Below, one piece after another: positions 9,016-18,315 of a stretch of 25,887 nt of DNA (position 1 is the stretch's first letter; each line of letters begins with the position of its first letter). Location of the stretch: contig QEOQ01000206.1 in NCBI GenBank assembly GCA_010279815.1, forward strand, positions 186,591 to 212,477, in the 5' to 3' direction. The notes beneath the pieces are model-generated. The model made no database searches, was not told the origin of the DNA, and saw only the letters and a list, made by a program, of their open reading frames with translations. The position numbers and the translations under genes were made by a program. This stretch comes from Brachionus plicatilis. Lineage: Eukaryota > Rotifera > Eurotatoria > Ploima > Brachionidae.

Positions 9016-10210
9016 GAACCGATCGAAAACTTTTAACAATGATTCTATTCATTGATTTTCGTAAAGCTTTTGATTTAGTGGACTCTAATCTACTTTTATT
9101 AAAGCTACTTCATTATGGTTTCGACAATGATTCATTGGCTTTATTATCTGACTATTTTTTAAACAGAATGCAAATGGTCAAATTGAATCTGTTATTCTCA
9201 AGTTTATTGCCTATACTTCTGGGTGTTCCTCAAGGTTCTGTATTAGGACCATATATTTCCTTATTTTTATAAACGATATTGTCTACTGCCTTAACGATTT
9301 ATTTATCAAACTTTTCGCTGATGATACAACAATCTACAAATCAGGCGACAATGTTGAAGATCTGGTTAAATTTTTCAACAATAAGTTAGCTGGACTTTTT
9401 GAATGGTGTTTGTTCAATCGTCTAGAAATTAATTGGTCAAAAACGTATGTAATGTTTGTACATAATAAGCGGATCCGAGTTCCAGACAGTGTAACCTTGA
9501 ATGGTTTTAAAATACAAGTAGTGAACGAATTCAAACTGCTTGGGGTATTGATTGACAATAAATTAAATTTTAAAAAATATGTTACAAATCTCTGTTTAAT
9601 TGTAAATAAGAGACTTTTTTCTATTAGTAATCTTTTCTATCTTTGTACATCTGTTAAAATTCAGTTTTTTAAAACATTTATTTTACCACATTTTGATTAT
9701 TGTTGTTCTCTTATTAGTTATTTTTCAAAAGAATCAATACAAAAATTATCTGACTATTATTATTTTTGTTTATTTAAACTATTCAAATTTAAATTTAATT
9801 CTTTTGATTTTAATATGGTAAATAACTTCTTAGAAAAATATGGATTATTTTCTTTTCAACATAGGTTTTTGTCAAAGATGCTCAATTTTTCATACAAGAT
9901 TTTGAATTTTGATGATGATAGAATTGATTTGAAAAACAAGTTGATTTTCAATGAAGAAAGAAAGCTAATGTATGACTTGAGAAATAAAGATCTTCTTTTT
10001 GAACCTGGGATAAAGTCAAAATATGGAACCAATACATTTGAGTATATCTACTCAAGACTGATAAACAGATTTGTAATTTTTAAAAAGGACTTAAGCTTCA
10101 ACCACTTTAAATTGTCAATTTTTAAAAATATTAATTTAATTTATGCAAAAACACTTAGTTTTTTTTCAAAATTTGATTTAAAATTGAAAACATTATATTT
10201 TGAAATTTAA
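9016..10210 (+). pseudogene. 5'-truncated non-LTR retrotransposon reverse transcriptase
   Basis: The sequence enters inside the reverse transcriptase. It shows the first catalytic Asp motif FIDFRKAFDLVD, then GVPQGSVLGP, and, in another frame from about 9260, the catalytic FADD in KLFADDTTIY, followed by the thumb and C-terminal region to the stop at 10208-10210. The frame changes from that of 9039 to that of 9260 between 9240 and 9262, so a 1- or 2-base indel breaks it. All endonuclease and upstream sequence is missing, as is typical of incomplete target-primed reverse transcription. Motifs fit the CR1/jockey group broadly; the clade is not resolved. Coding is unusually AT-rich and F/K/N/L-rich like the local background, suggesting long residence or native codon bias. 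Confidence 0.88.
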
Positions 10211-10360
10211 AATTTTTTACATTTATTTTTATTTTAATTTGTAATTATTAAATTTATTTGAATAAAAGAAAAGTTTGATCAGGTCATCATTATTAGCTAC
10301 ATAATAGTGTTGATTATGGGCACTAGCCTTATGATTAGACTTAATAATAATAATAATAAT
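9016..10360 (+). mobile_element. LINE-1st copy: truncated non-LTR element with (TAA)n tail
   Basis: The body runs from the abrupt end of duplicate copy 1 at 9015 through the reverse transcriptase and an AT-rich 3' UTR (10211-10337) to a TAA-repeat tail at about 10341-10360. Duplicate copy 2 starts right after the tail. It therefore sits exactly at the joint between the two duplicate copies. Microsatellite-like 3' tails are common in CR1-like and related LINEs. Confidence 0.8.
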
Positions 10361-10670
10361 AAAATTATTGACTGGTTTTTGAATTTATTTTCTATTTCCT
10401 TATAAGATAAATCCAACAGGTTTATTTTATTTTTATGAGCTTAAAAATTTTTTAAAATTTATTATTAGAAAAAAAAAAAAACAAACTATTTTTTATTTCT
10501 ATAAAGTATTGGCATCTGGGAAGAAAGGTTGCTACTTCAGGCTCGTTTTTTATTTTAAGTTTAGTGAACAAAAAATTTAGGACTAAAAATATTAGACATA
10601 AAACAATAAGCTTTTGGAATAGAATAAAATATTCTTTATTTTTTTTATGCTGGAGCTCATTATGTTGCAT
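10361..10670 (-). pseudogene. Duplicated 5' end of the galactosyltransferase gene
   Basis: On the minus strand the ATG at 10670-10668 starts the same 61-residue anchor-containing exon 1, with one residue change near position 16 (I for F). The intron keeps its donor GT, poly-T and CTAATAAT, and about 19 exon 2 codons follow before homology ends at the LINE tail. No catalytic domain follows, so the copy cannot make an enzyme. If transcribed it could yield at most a short membrane-anchored peptide. Confidence 0.85.
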
Positions 10671-10884
10671 CGTTTGATTTTTGATTTTGAGGTTCGATAA
10701 AAATTTTTGTGATCAAGTTTTTATATGAATTATTCTAAAGATTCTTAAATATTTAAGTTTACGAGCAATCATTAATTTTTTAATCATGCATAAAAAAACT
10801 TGATCACAAAAATTTTTATCGAATCTCAAAATCAAAAATCAAACGATGCAAGATAATGTAATGCGTGGCAATTATATGGCTCTA
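10361..10884. repeat. Left part of segmental duplicate copy 2 (uninterrupted)
   Basis: This is almost identical to 2350-2877: galactosyltransferase exon 1, its intron, the first codons of exon 2 and the 57-bp hairpin. Unlike copy 1 it continues without a break into the hairpin-string block, across CTCTAGTAGGGCG (10881-10893). This is the empty site for Gypsy-1. Confidence 0.93.
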
Positions 10885-10905
10885 GTAGGGCGAAGAGTGA
10901 AAGAG

Positions 10906-11075
10906 GGCTCTGCAGTACTTTGCAGCACTGACTTTTTGGACACTTTGCAGCGTCCGAAAAACTAAACGATATCTGATTCTGATCGTCTAGTCCCAACTTC
11001 CTCTCCGGAATAGTTGGAATTTATTCTAAGTAGGTCGTTAAGCTACTTAGATCGATAACTTTGCAGCTATCGTTA
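10906..11075. other. String of small hairpins, copy 2
   Basis: This is the second copy of the block at 8431-8600. All the stems are kept; the first loses one pair because GCTGCA is TCTGCA here. Both ACTTTGCAGC loops are unchanged. Sequence 11076-11223 after it is AT-rich with no gene. Confidence 0.5.
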
Positions 11076-11223
11076 CTTAAAATAAGATTTGAAGAAAAAG
11101 TTAATTTTATTTTGAGATTTCTTTATTTAAATTAAATTCTATAATAAAGTTTTAATATTTATAATAAAAATTATGTAATTTTTTCAAAGTTATTTCCATT
11201 AACTTCTTTTAATATATACAAAG

Positions 11224-11430
11224 ATGGTTTTTGCCATCTTTACAATAATGAGCTCCAGCATAAAAATTTTTTTTTTTTTGCTCAACATACATCCTCTTTT
11301 GACAATTCAAAAAATAAACTACGGCATTTATTTATTTGAGCTAGACAAAGACATCAAGTTCAATCGAGGCTTAATTCTTAATGCGGGTTTTATGGAAGTA
11401 ATCAAAACAAGTGTCAATGCCACAAGCTGA
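11224..11430 (+). pseudogene. Chimeric galactosyltransferase ORF, copy 2 (68 codons, open)
   Basis: Same chimera as at 8769, but a longer T run (11266-11279) puts the ATG at 11224 in frame with the galactosyltransferase segment. The predicted peptide has a hydrophobic start (VFAIFTIMSS then FFFLLNIHPLL) and then the residues around NYGIYL and FNRGLILNAGFMEV of the parent. It stops at TGA 11428-11430. Parent similarity continues in the DNA to about 11460. It lacks the metal site and WGSEDD, so it is not an active enzyme. Whether it is expressed is unknown; a remnant is the simplest view. Confidence 0.75.
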
Positions 11431-11495
11431 ATCCTCAGGGTGACTGTGATTCTTAATGGGCTGTATATATTTTTACATTTTTGAGAGAAAAAAAA

Positions 11496-11650
11496 TCTCA
11501 AAATCAAAAAATCAAAAAAATTTTCATTCAAGAAAAGTAATAAATTCGCAATTCATTAAAAAGGAGTTTTAGAAAAATTTAAATTTAAAAACCAAGGATA
11601 ATTTTTTGAAAATCACTTTTAATTACTTAAATTTTTTATTATTTTTCTTA
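11496..11650. repeat. Inverted-repeat partner X (left)
   Basis: About 150 bp beginning CTCAAAATCAAA match the reverse complement of 13764-13915 at roughly 85-90 percent, with small gaps. A shared core is TTTTCATTCAAGAAAAGT and later CACTTTTAATTACTT. The pair encloses a LINE and MULE fragments, as terminal inverted repeats of a DNA element might. Confidence 0.7.
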
Positions 11651-12090
11651 ATGAAAATATTTTAAGTTTTTTAATTTTGAGATCTTATTTGTTCTCTAAA
11701 AAATGCAATAATGTAAAAATGTTAAAATATAAAAATGTACAATAAATTACATTTTGCCGAAAACAAGTAAATAGATTTGTATATAAGTCAGGAAAAAAAG
11801 TCTGAACAAGTCAAAGTATGATTTGGACTTAAAAATATATTTGTCAAGTCTCGACTTGTTTCAAAAACTAAACAAAAACAAGTCAGGATTTGTTTAGAAA
11901 ATATAAAAATTTAAGTCATAAATTTTTTTATATCTTGATTTTTTGTTTATTTTTTAATTTTATTAACTTGTTTAAAAAATTTTTAAAATTCTTTTTAGCA
12001 CAAATATTTTTTCGTTATTAAAAAAGAAAGTGATGATTATTAATAAACATGAGGCAGAAGTAGATTATGTATAAACATTAATAATAATAA
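11651..12090. other. AT-rich spacer with a CAAGTC/GACTTG cluster
   Basis: No gene is seen. Between 11780 and 11915 the words CAAGTC, AAGTC and GACTTG recur in both orientations, like the interior of the MITE at 15657-15924, suggesting a decayed relative. A short AAT repeat (12078-12090) ends exactly where the next LINE fragment begins. Confidence 0.5.
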
Positions 12091-13393
12091 TTGATGGAAC
12101 GCATGGTAAGAGACGTCATGATGGATCACCTCTACAGCAACAAAGTGATCGTTCCGGAACAACACGGGTTCGTCTTGAGGAAGTCAGTAGTCACTAATTT
12201 ACTGGAGACGGTGGACCGCATAAGCGATGGCATCGATAGGGGATTCCACGTCCTAGTGGTCTTCCTCGACTTTGCAAAGGCCTTTGACAGAGTTTGCCAC
12301 GCGTCTTTAAGAGACAAACTGGTCGCTTATGGGTTCTGTCCAGGCATTGTCGATTGGGTCAGCGACTTCTTGTCAAGGAGGCAGCAGCGAGTAGTGATGG
12401 GTCAGCACTCTGCTGACTGGATTGATGTGTCTATTGGGGTCCCTCAAGGTAGCGTCCTAGGTCATCTCTTGTTCGTCATCTTCATCAACGACATGCCAGC
12501 GGCGGTCAGCCACCTAGTCAAACTATTTGCCGATGACAGTAAACTTATTGCCACAATACGCAGCACCAGTGACCTATCCACACTTCAACATGACCTCGAC
12601 GCACTCTCCGAGTGGTCAAACAGGTGGCGTATGCTCTTCAACGTGAGCAAATGCAAGGCGATGGAATTCAGCAGGTCCGGCAAGAACATCTACGCCCAAT
12701 CCGAACTACTGATGGGAGATGACGAGTCCAGGAGCGCACTAGCTTTCGTCGACACAGAAAAGGATCTTGGAGTCACGTTTTCACGTAACTTGAAATTTTC
12801 CATTCATATTAAAAATCAAGTGAACAGAGCTACAGGAATTCTCGGCCAGTTGAAAAGATACTGGACCATAGATACATGCAGGACCCTCTATTGTGCCTAC
12901 GTAAGACCCCACCTGGAATATGCCGCTGTTGTCTGGTCCCCCCCCTAACAAGAAAGACGCAAAGATGCTCGAGCAGGTGCAGAGAAGGGCCACCAAACTG
13001 GTGCCCCGCATTAGAAACTGGCGCTACGAAGACCGTCTTGCCGTCCTTAGTCTTACTCCCCTTCATGAGCGCCGTGTTCGTGGAGACCTGATCCAGATGT
13101 TCAAACTCACCAAAGGCATCAACGAAGTGGGCTGGGTGTACCCCCCGGTTCCCGCCAGTTCACTATCCCAACCCGGACCCGCCAGTGGTATCAGAGGTCA
13201 TGCAAAAAGACTGTCCGGGCAGGTCTCCACCAAATGTCTACAACGGGCAAACACATTTACCAACAGGATAGTAAACGAGTGGAACGCCCTGCCAGCTACA
13301 GTCACAGACGCGACTCGGTCAACAAGTTCAAGAACGGATACGATGCCTTCCGGTCTAGTCAACTATCTTAATCACGAACACTTATTTTTATAA
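12091..13393 (+). pseudogene. CR1/jockey-like LINE reverse transcriptase, 5'-truncated and frameshifted
   Basis: The frame from 12091 holds the reverse transcriptase from near its fingers (EQHGFVLRKS), the Asp motif LDFAKAFDRV, GVPQGSVLGH, the catalytic FADD in KLFADDSKL, and the thumb region with AYVRPHLEYAAVVWSP. It stops at TAA 12946-12948. The reading resumes in another frame, from NKKDAKMLEQVQRRATKLVP to the stop at 13391-13393. The break is in a run of eight C (12938-12945), so a one-base slip explains it. The G+C content is clearly higher than in the flanks and in the LINE at 9016, so this lineage is different and probably younger here. The endonuclease is absent. Confidence 0.92.
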
Positions 13394-13585
13394 TTTTTCT
13401 TTTACAGCTTTTTCTATCCTTAATGTAAACTTTATTTTGACCTAAAAATTTAAACAGGATTTCTTTTTTCAGTACTTTTCTATGTGTTATGTGCAAGGAG
13501 CTACCATAGGTGACCTCCTAGTAGGCCATCTCCGCAAGCTAGACTTGCTGTAGCTTATATATATTATTATTATTATTATTATTAA
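12091..13585 (+). mobile_element. CR1/jockey-like LINE fragment with (ATT)n tail
   Basis: The body ends in a 3' UTR (13394-13561) and an ATT repeat at 13562-13584. Immediately after the tail is MULE-derived sequence, and immediately before the element is an AAT repeat. I could not define a clear target duplication because both flanks are low-complexity. Confidence 0.85.
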
Positions 13586-13592
13586 TACTTTA

Positions 13593-13720
13593 AACAGTAT
13601 TACAGATAGCATATAAACCATCATGAACCATAAAATTTGGATTAAAATCAGCACCATAAACAATGTGAACTCGATTTTGTGAAACACCTGGGTAAACCAA
13701 AAAAATTCAAAAATTCTGAC
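13593..13720 (-). pseudogene. MULE transposase fragment, left arm
   Basis: On the minus strand about 40 codons are open across 13720-13593. They include the residues VHIVYGADFNPNFMVHDG and then LYAICNTV, followed by TAA. This matches the MULE-type transposase core pattern in which an Asp-Gly precedes the conserved Cys-x2-His region. It is broken off by the LINE tail at 13585. Its DNA is repeated in opposite orientation at 13913-13992 with two mismatches in 80. Confidence 0.7.
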
Positions 13721-13763
13721 ACATTTTGTGCGTCACAATTAAATAACTTTTTTTCAAAAAGTT

Positions 13764-13915
13764 TAATAAAAAATTTGCAAGTAATTAAAAGTGATTTTCA
13801 AAAAAATTAACCTTGGTTTTTACATTTTAATTTTTCTAAAACTCCTTTTTAATTAATTGCGAATTTATTTTAACTTTTCTTGAATGAAAATTTTTTTAGA
13901 TTCTTTGATTTTGAG
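13764..13915. repeat. Inverted-repeat partner X' (right)
   Basis: This is the reverse-complement partner of 11496-11650. Its end GATTTTGAG abuts the MULE arm at 13916. Between the two MULE arms (13673-13912) nothing else is recognisable. Confidence 0.7.
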
Positions 13916-14155
13916 TTCACATTGTTTAAGGTGTTGATTTTAATCCAAATTTTATGGTTCATGATGGTTTATATGCTATCTGTAATACTGTTAAAAGTGT
14001 TTATCCTGCTTGTACATCAACTATGTGTTTTTTTCACATAATACAAAATATCAAACTCAAACTGCAAAATATGATCAAACTACTAGAAAATAAATCTTTA
14101 AATACATTTACAAAATTAGGGATTGTAAAAACTAAATATCATTTAAAGAAATGAC
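13913..14155 (+). pseudogene. MULE transposase fragment, right arm
   Basis: The frame from about 13931 runs to a TGA at 14152-14154. It includes DFNPNFMVHDGLYAIC, a spacer, then CFFHIIQNIKLKL, the Cys-x2-His and following helix of MULE transposases. The catalytic Asp is plausibly the one in VHDG. Only about 75 codons remain of a protein normally of several hundred, so it is a remnant. An upstream TAA at about 13928 closes the frame, where the other arm reads a sense codon. Confidence 0.75.
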
Positions 14156-15656
14156 TAAGAAAATTCTAAGAAAATGGAAAAATAATGGTTTAACGAATTC
14201 AGTAAGTACGTCAATGTGTTAAGACCCAAGTCTTGACATGTCTTTACTTATTATTTAATCTTTAATTAACTGCAACTGAAGCACACGTTCTAGCTACTAT
14301 ATGAACCTTCTCTTTTTTGTTATAATTTCGTATTCCATTTAATAAACTATTAAATAAATTAAATTGTTTTGTTTATTTCTTGGCTTAAATCCCTAAATGC
14401 CAAAACTTTACACATGGATTAAAAGTGAGTTTTCAAATTGCAATTTTTCTTGACAGATCCTGGTGATGCAATCAGTTATTCACCAATTGAGAGTTACAAA
14501 CGGGTATTGAAAATAACATGTTACCAGTGTTGTGTATTTTTGAAAATGCGCTAAATTTGAATCAATAAATCAAAAAGCTCCATGTTTATTTCTCAAAGTG
14601 GGTAAATTTTCCTTAAAGACTGTGATTGAGAAATTTTATCAAAAAAACTTAAGTTTTTAAATTATTCAAATGGTCCTAATGATTTACAATGTTTTTATTT
14701 TACATGGTTCTTTCAAAAATTTGTGTAATTTTACGTAATCTTACACTTTCTTGCACACATAATCTAATGTAATAATACGTATAATTACATCAATATCTGT
14801 AAGACTCGGTAATTTCGATTTCGCCCAAAAAATTATAATTTTTTGCTCTTCTTTTAGATTTTTAATAAATCTTTATTAGATTTTATATTTTTTATACAAG
14901 AATTTTTTTCAATTATTTCTAACAAAATATTTCTATCAGTTAATTACATTATTTGTTGTTAACTTTGGTAATTTTTTACAAAAATTTAATAGTTCTTGTA
15001 AGAAATGGTATGAAATAGTAAAAAAAACTCACAATTTTAAATTTTAAATCATTAATTTTTTAAAAATTATTCTTAATACCGTATTTTCTCGCGTAATATC
15101 CTTGGGATATTAAGCAGGACTTTTCTTTAAAGCCCATGGGTAATTATATGAAATTATTGCTTTTTTAAAACTTTATTAACCCTCGAACTTTAGATGAAAC
15201 GTTTTTTTTTTTCTATTTATTATTTGATCATTAAATATTATATAGCTGTTTAAATGGGACTAAAGAAATAAAATTCTTTTATAAGAGATAAATTTAAAAA
15301 GATAAATTGAATCAAAATGACTGAGCTTCAACCACGCTATCATTAAATAGTTAAGTGAACTAATAAAGTTATTTTAAAGTTAATTATTTTAGCTCGGATT
15401 TCATTTATAGGATCTAAAAGATTCGCAGTAACTATTTAATAAGTTAAATTAATTAAGTTTTCAAGATTTTTTATGATATCAAAAGAGAACATTGGCAAAA
15501 AATATTTTAAATAAACTTTAGGCGACGATTTAATTCCTGGAGCATATATATGATTTAAAAATTAATGACTGCTCGTAAACTTAGATATTTAAGAATTTTT
15601 CTCTTTTTTAAATATTTGTAAAACAGTAATTTTTTTTTTCTTTCTATGAAAACTTC
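14156..15656. other. AT-rich stretch without a recognisable gene
   Basis: No gene is supported. An acceptor-like TTTTCTTGACAG at about 14446-14457 is followed by an open stretch of about 37 codons (DPGDAISYSPIESYKR and on) to about 14560, which might be a relic exon, at low confidence. TAATATCC/GGATATTA form a perfect 8-bp hairpin with a 3-base loop at 15094-15112, within the more complex sequence 15081-15145. Confidence 0.4.
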
Positions 15657-15924
15657 CAGACTTGGGCAAAAGTCATCAAGTCAAAGTCAAGTCAAGTCAT
15701 ATGACTTGTCAACTGTCAAAATTCATTTGACTTGACTTGATTAACTTGACTTGAAAAATTATTTTTTAAAAAAAGTCTTTTGCCGTTTCGTGTAGTTATT
15801 AAGGCGGCCATTTTTATTTCAAAGTCTTTGAAATGACTATTTAAAAAAAAAAAAAGTCAAGTCACTGGCTTGACTTTGAAAAGACTTTAAAATGACTTTT
15901 TTTTTTGACTTTTGTCCAACTCTG
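15657..15924. mobile_element. hAT-like MITE (268 bp) with CAAGTC-rich interior
   Basis: The terminal inverted repeats are CAGACTTGGGCAAAAGTCA (15657-15675) and, reverse-complemented, CAGAGTTGGACAAAAGTCA (15906-15924), with two mismatches in 19. The CAG start is typical of hAT ends. Flanking 8-mers AAAACTTC (15649-15656) and AAATTTTC (15925-15932) agree at 6 of 8, fitting a decayed 8-bp target duplication. The interior is full of CAAGTC and GACTTG words in both orientations. There is no transposase, so it would be non-autonomous. Confidence 0.75.
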
Positions 15925-15932
15925 AAATTTTC

Positions 15933-16565
15933 TCATGAAACTTGTTCGTTGGAACTTTGTGAATATGAAATTAATAAAAATAAAATTAACGTTATAAAAT
16001 TAATATTACAAACATACATAGTTTTTATGATTTCAAAAGTGGAGATAATTTTTCAAAAATGACAAATTTTTCTTTTAATTCAAATATCTCCGAAAATAAA
16101 TCGATCCTACCAAAGATGCATACGGAAGTTAACCAAGTATTTGAAGTTGTTTCATCTGTTTGACTTAACCAAGCGTATCGCACATTTTAATGTTTTATTT
16201 AGACATGGGCAAATATTTTAAATTTGAAGTACCATATCCTAAATATTTTATCTACGTTGATATCTGTCATTTAAAAAATTTTCTTAAAAAATTAAATCTC
16301 GGAAAAAAGCATAAGAGGAAAATTTATAGCAAATATTATATATGCAATCAATCGACAATATTTTAGCAATCATAATGACCACTATTTTATCTGGGTACTG
16401 AAATAACTTTGACCCAGATAAAATAAATGATCTTGAAGGAGTCATTACTATTGTGGGTGGAGAAACAACTTACTGGTTGAGTGAGTACAAACATAATTTA
16501 AAACATATGAATTAGCAAAGATATCATTTTTAATTTTAGTATTTTAAATAGGGGTTAATTTTTTT
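15933..16565. other. Spacer with a 13-bp perfect hairpin and an exon-like piece
   Basis: TATTTTATCTGGG (16383-16395) and CCCAGATAAAATA (16413-16425) form a perfect 13-bp stem with a 17-base loop. An open stretch from 16411 to 16513 reads DPDKINDLEGVITIVGG and on to a stop. A GTGAGTAC at about 16482-16489 looks like a good splice donor. I cannot name it. It may be a fragment of the adjoining MULE or a captured exon. Confidence 0.4.
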
Positions 16566-16807
16566 GGGGTGACAAAAAAAACTATTTTAAGTGAACTATT
16601 AAATCCATTTTGGAAAAAATAAACTTGTTGTGCTGACAAAAATACTATTTCGACTGACAAAAATATTTATTAAACATACTATTAAATATAAAATTACAAA
16701 GAAAATATAAAAAAAGTAAAAGATAAGGAGAATAAAAATATAGATAAAATGGAAAAAAATGACTTAATTTGTCTTTTGCTTTTTTTGTTGACCTTCCTCG
16801 TTTTCTA

Positions 16808-16939
16808 GGTAAAACCACATTCAGTGCTTCGACAACTTGATGGCTTTATTTTTATGGCTAAAAAAACGACGGCCATTAGCACCTGAAATTTTGACGATGT
16901 TTTCGTTTTTTATGTTACTAGTCCATTGTAAAGCGGCGG
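16808..16939 (-). pseudogene. MULE transposase, C-terminal piece left of Gypsy-2
   Basis: From the insertion site the minus strand reads TAALQWTSN, then GANGRRFLAIKIKPSSCRST and a stop (TAG at 16805-16807). This continues the frame of the piece right of Gypsy-2 when one copy of the target repeat GTATA is counted. The Cys near its end may begin the SWIM-type zinc motif usual after MULE cores. The zinc motif is not completed. Confidence 0.65.
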
Positions 16940-16944
16940 TATAC

Positions 16945-17160
16945 TGAAATATCCATAGATTAAGCTTGTTTTAAAATCTTTTATTAAATAACACCCCCCT
17001 CTCCATAAAGAAAAGGAACTAGTATTTATATTAGGTTTAAGTTGGCTTTCTCAAAAGCCTCAAATCTTATCCAGGGTTATCTAGGGTTATCCTAGAAATT
17101 CTAGAATGTTCCAAATCTATTAGCCAAAATGAACTTAACATTTATACCAAGGATACTGTA
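16945..17160 (-). repeat. Gypsy-2 3' LTR
   Basis: On the minus strand it begins TACAGTATCC and ends GGATATTTCA. The first base pair of the TG end is mutated (TA), unlike the 5' copy. A weak purine tract (GGAAGA, 17161-17166) precedes it. Confidence 0.9.
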
Positions 17161-17235
17161 TCTTCCGCGGCTTTTTAAAAAAAAATAAAAGGAACAATTC
17201 TTAAGAAAAATAAAAGATGCCAAAAATTTTTTTTT

Positions 17236-17559
17236 TTATTTTTTTTTTTTTTGTTTAAATATAAGTCTGCCAATTTTAAAGGTTTTCAATCTTGGGTTAA
17301 TTTGGATATGTTGAGTCTCTGTCTTCGCTCTTGTTGACCGTCTCAGTCCAACTCCAACATCATCATCGGCACTTGTGTCTTTCCTGTCTATAATTCCTGG
17401 CTCTTTGTCGTGCTCAGTCTCATTTCCATTCACCACGCTAGCTTCATCATCTTTTCTCTGTTCTTCCACTCTTCGAAACATTGAATAATTTCGAGTTACG
17501 GACTCGTTGGTGGCAGTTGATCTGGCTGTAACCATTGAGCCATTCGTCTCGGTCACTCT
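17236..17559 (-). pseudogene. Gypsy-2 integrase C-terminal tail
   Basis: The frame continues from integrase after TAA 17560-17562 for about 107 codons to TAA 17236-17238. It starts with the end of a GPY/F-like module (RVTETNGSMV), is then acidic and polar, and ends with a basic RRSTRAK patch and KKKK. It parallels the tail of Gypsy-1 in composition. Confidence 0.7.
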
Positions 17560-18315
17560 TTATGGTATGGTTTCTCTCACAGTATCCAGCTTGTTTGTTA
17601 GAATCTTTGGCTTATGAAAGTAAACAAGATCACCAATTCCATAGTTTCTTTCTGAAGTTTTCAATTTCTTGTCTCCATATTCTTTCATCTTCCCATTTGC
17701 CATTTGATCGTTGATCTTTGCCAAACAGTCTAAGTTATTTTTTGTAAAAAATCTATCATTGCAAAGGGATACAAGCCTAGAAGTGTAATTAATTTTAAAA
17801 AGTAATTTTGCAGGAGGAATACCAGTAGTTCTGTGAGGCGAGGCACGATAAGCACCAAGAAAAAAATTCAATTCCTTTCGACAAGAGTCTCCGGAAGCAG
17901 TTGAATTTTTCATAACTTTTTTCAAATTTCGATTAAAACATTCAACTTCACCGTTTGCCCTTGGCCAATACGGGGTAATAAGCCGGTGCTTGATGCCGAA
18001 AAACTTAAACATGCTTTCAAACTCAGCGCTGTTGAATGAAGGTCCATTATCAGTGCAATTCTCCTTCGGAATGCCTATCAACGACCAATTTCTATGAAAA
18101 ACCGGAATTACGGTGGTACAAGCTTTTGAATTCACCTCATCAATCAGTGGAAATCTTGAGTATCCATCGTATTTTACAAGAAGATCGATACCAGATGGCG
18201 TTGGACCAAAGAAGTCAATTAAAAGATACTCCCATGGACCGTCGGGTATGACGGACATTTTCAACGGTTCAATTGTATCTTTTGGAAAATTTATTACACA
18301 AACTTTGCATTGACT
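17560..18315 (-). pseudogene. Gypsy-2 integrase core
   Basis: It begins just after TAG 18316-18318, with CKVC completing the HHCC zinc region whose His residues lie upstream. The DD35E core is intact: Asp in LLIDFFGP, Asp in CTDNGPSF, and Glu 35 residues later in NGEVECF. It ends at TAA 17560-17562 within the GPY/F-like module. Confidence 0.9.

Noticed and set aside
13487..13687. 66-codon minus ORF with a poly-Ile run
   Set aside because: The isoleucine run is the ATT tail of the LINE read backwards, and the rest is the MULE arm in the wrong frame.
15659..15905. CRISPR-like direct repeats (CAAGTC units)
   Set aside because: The words are short, in both orientations, without regular spacers, and inside a MITE in a eukaryotic setting.
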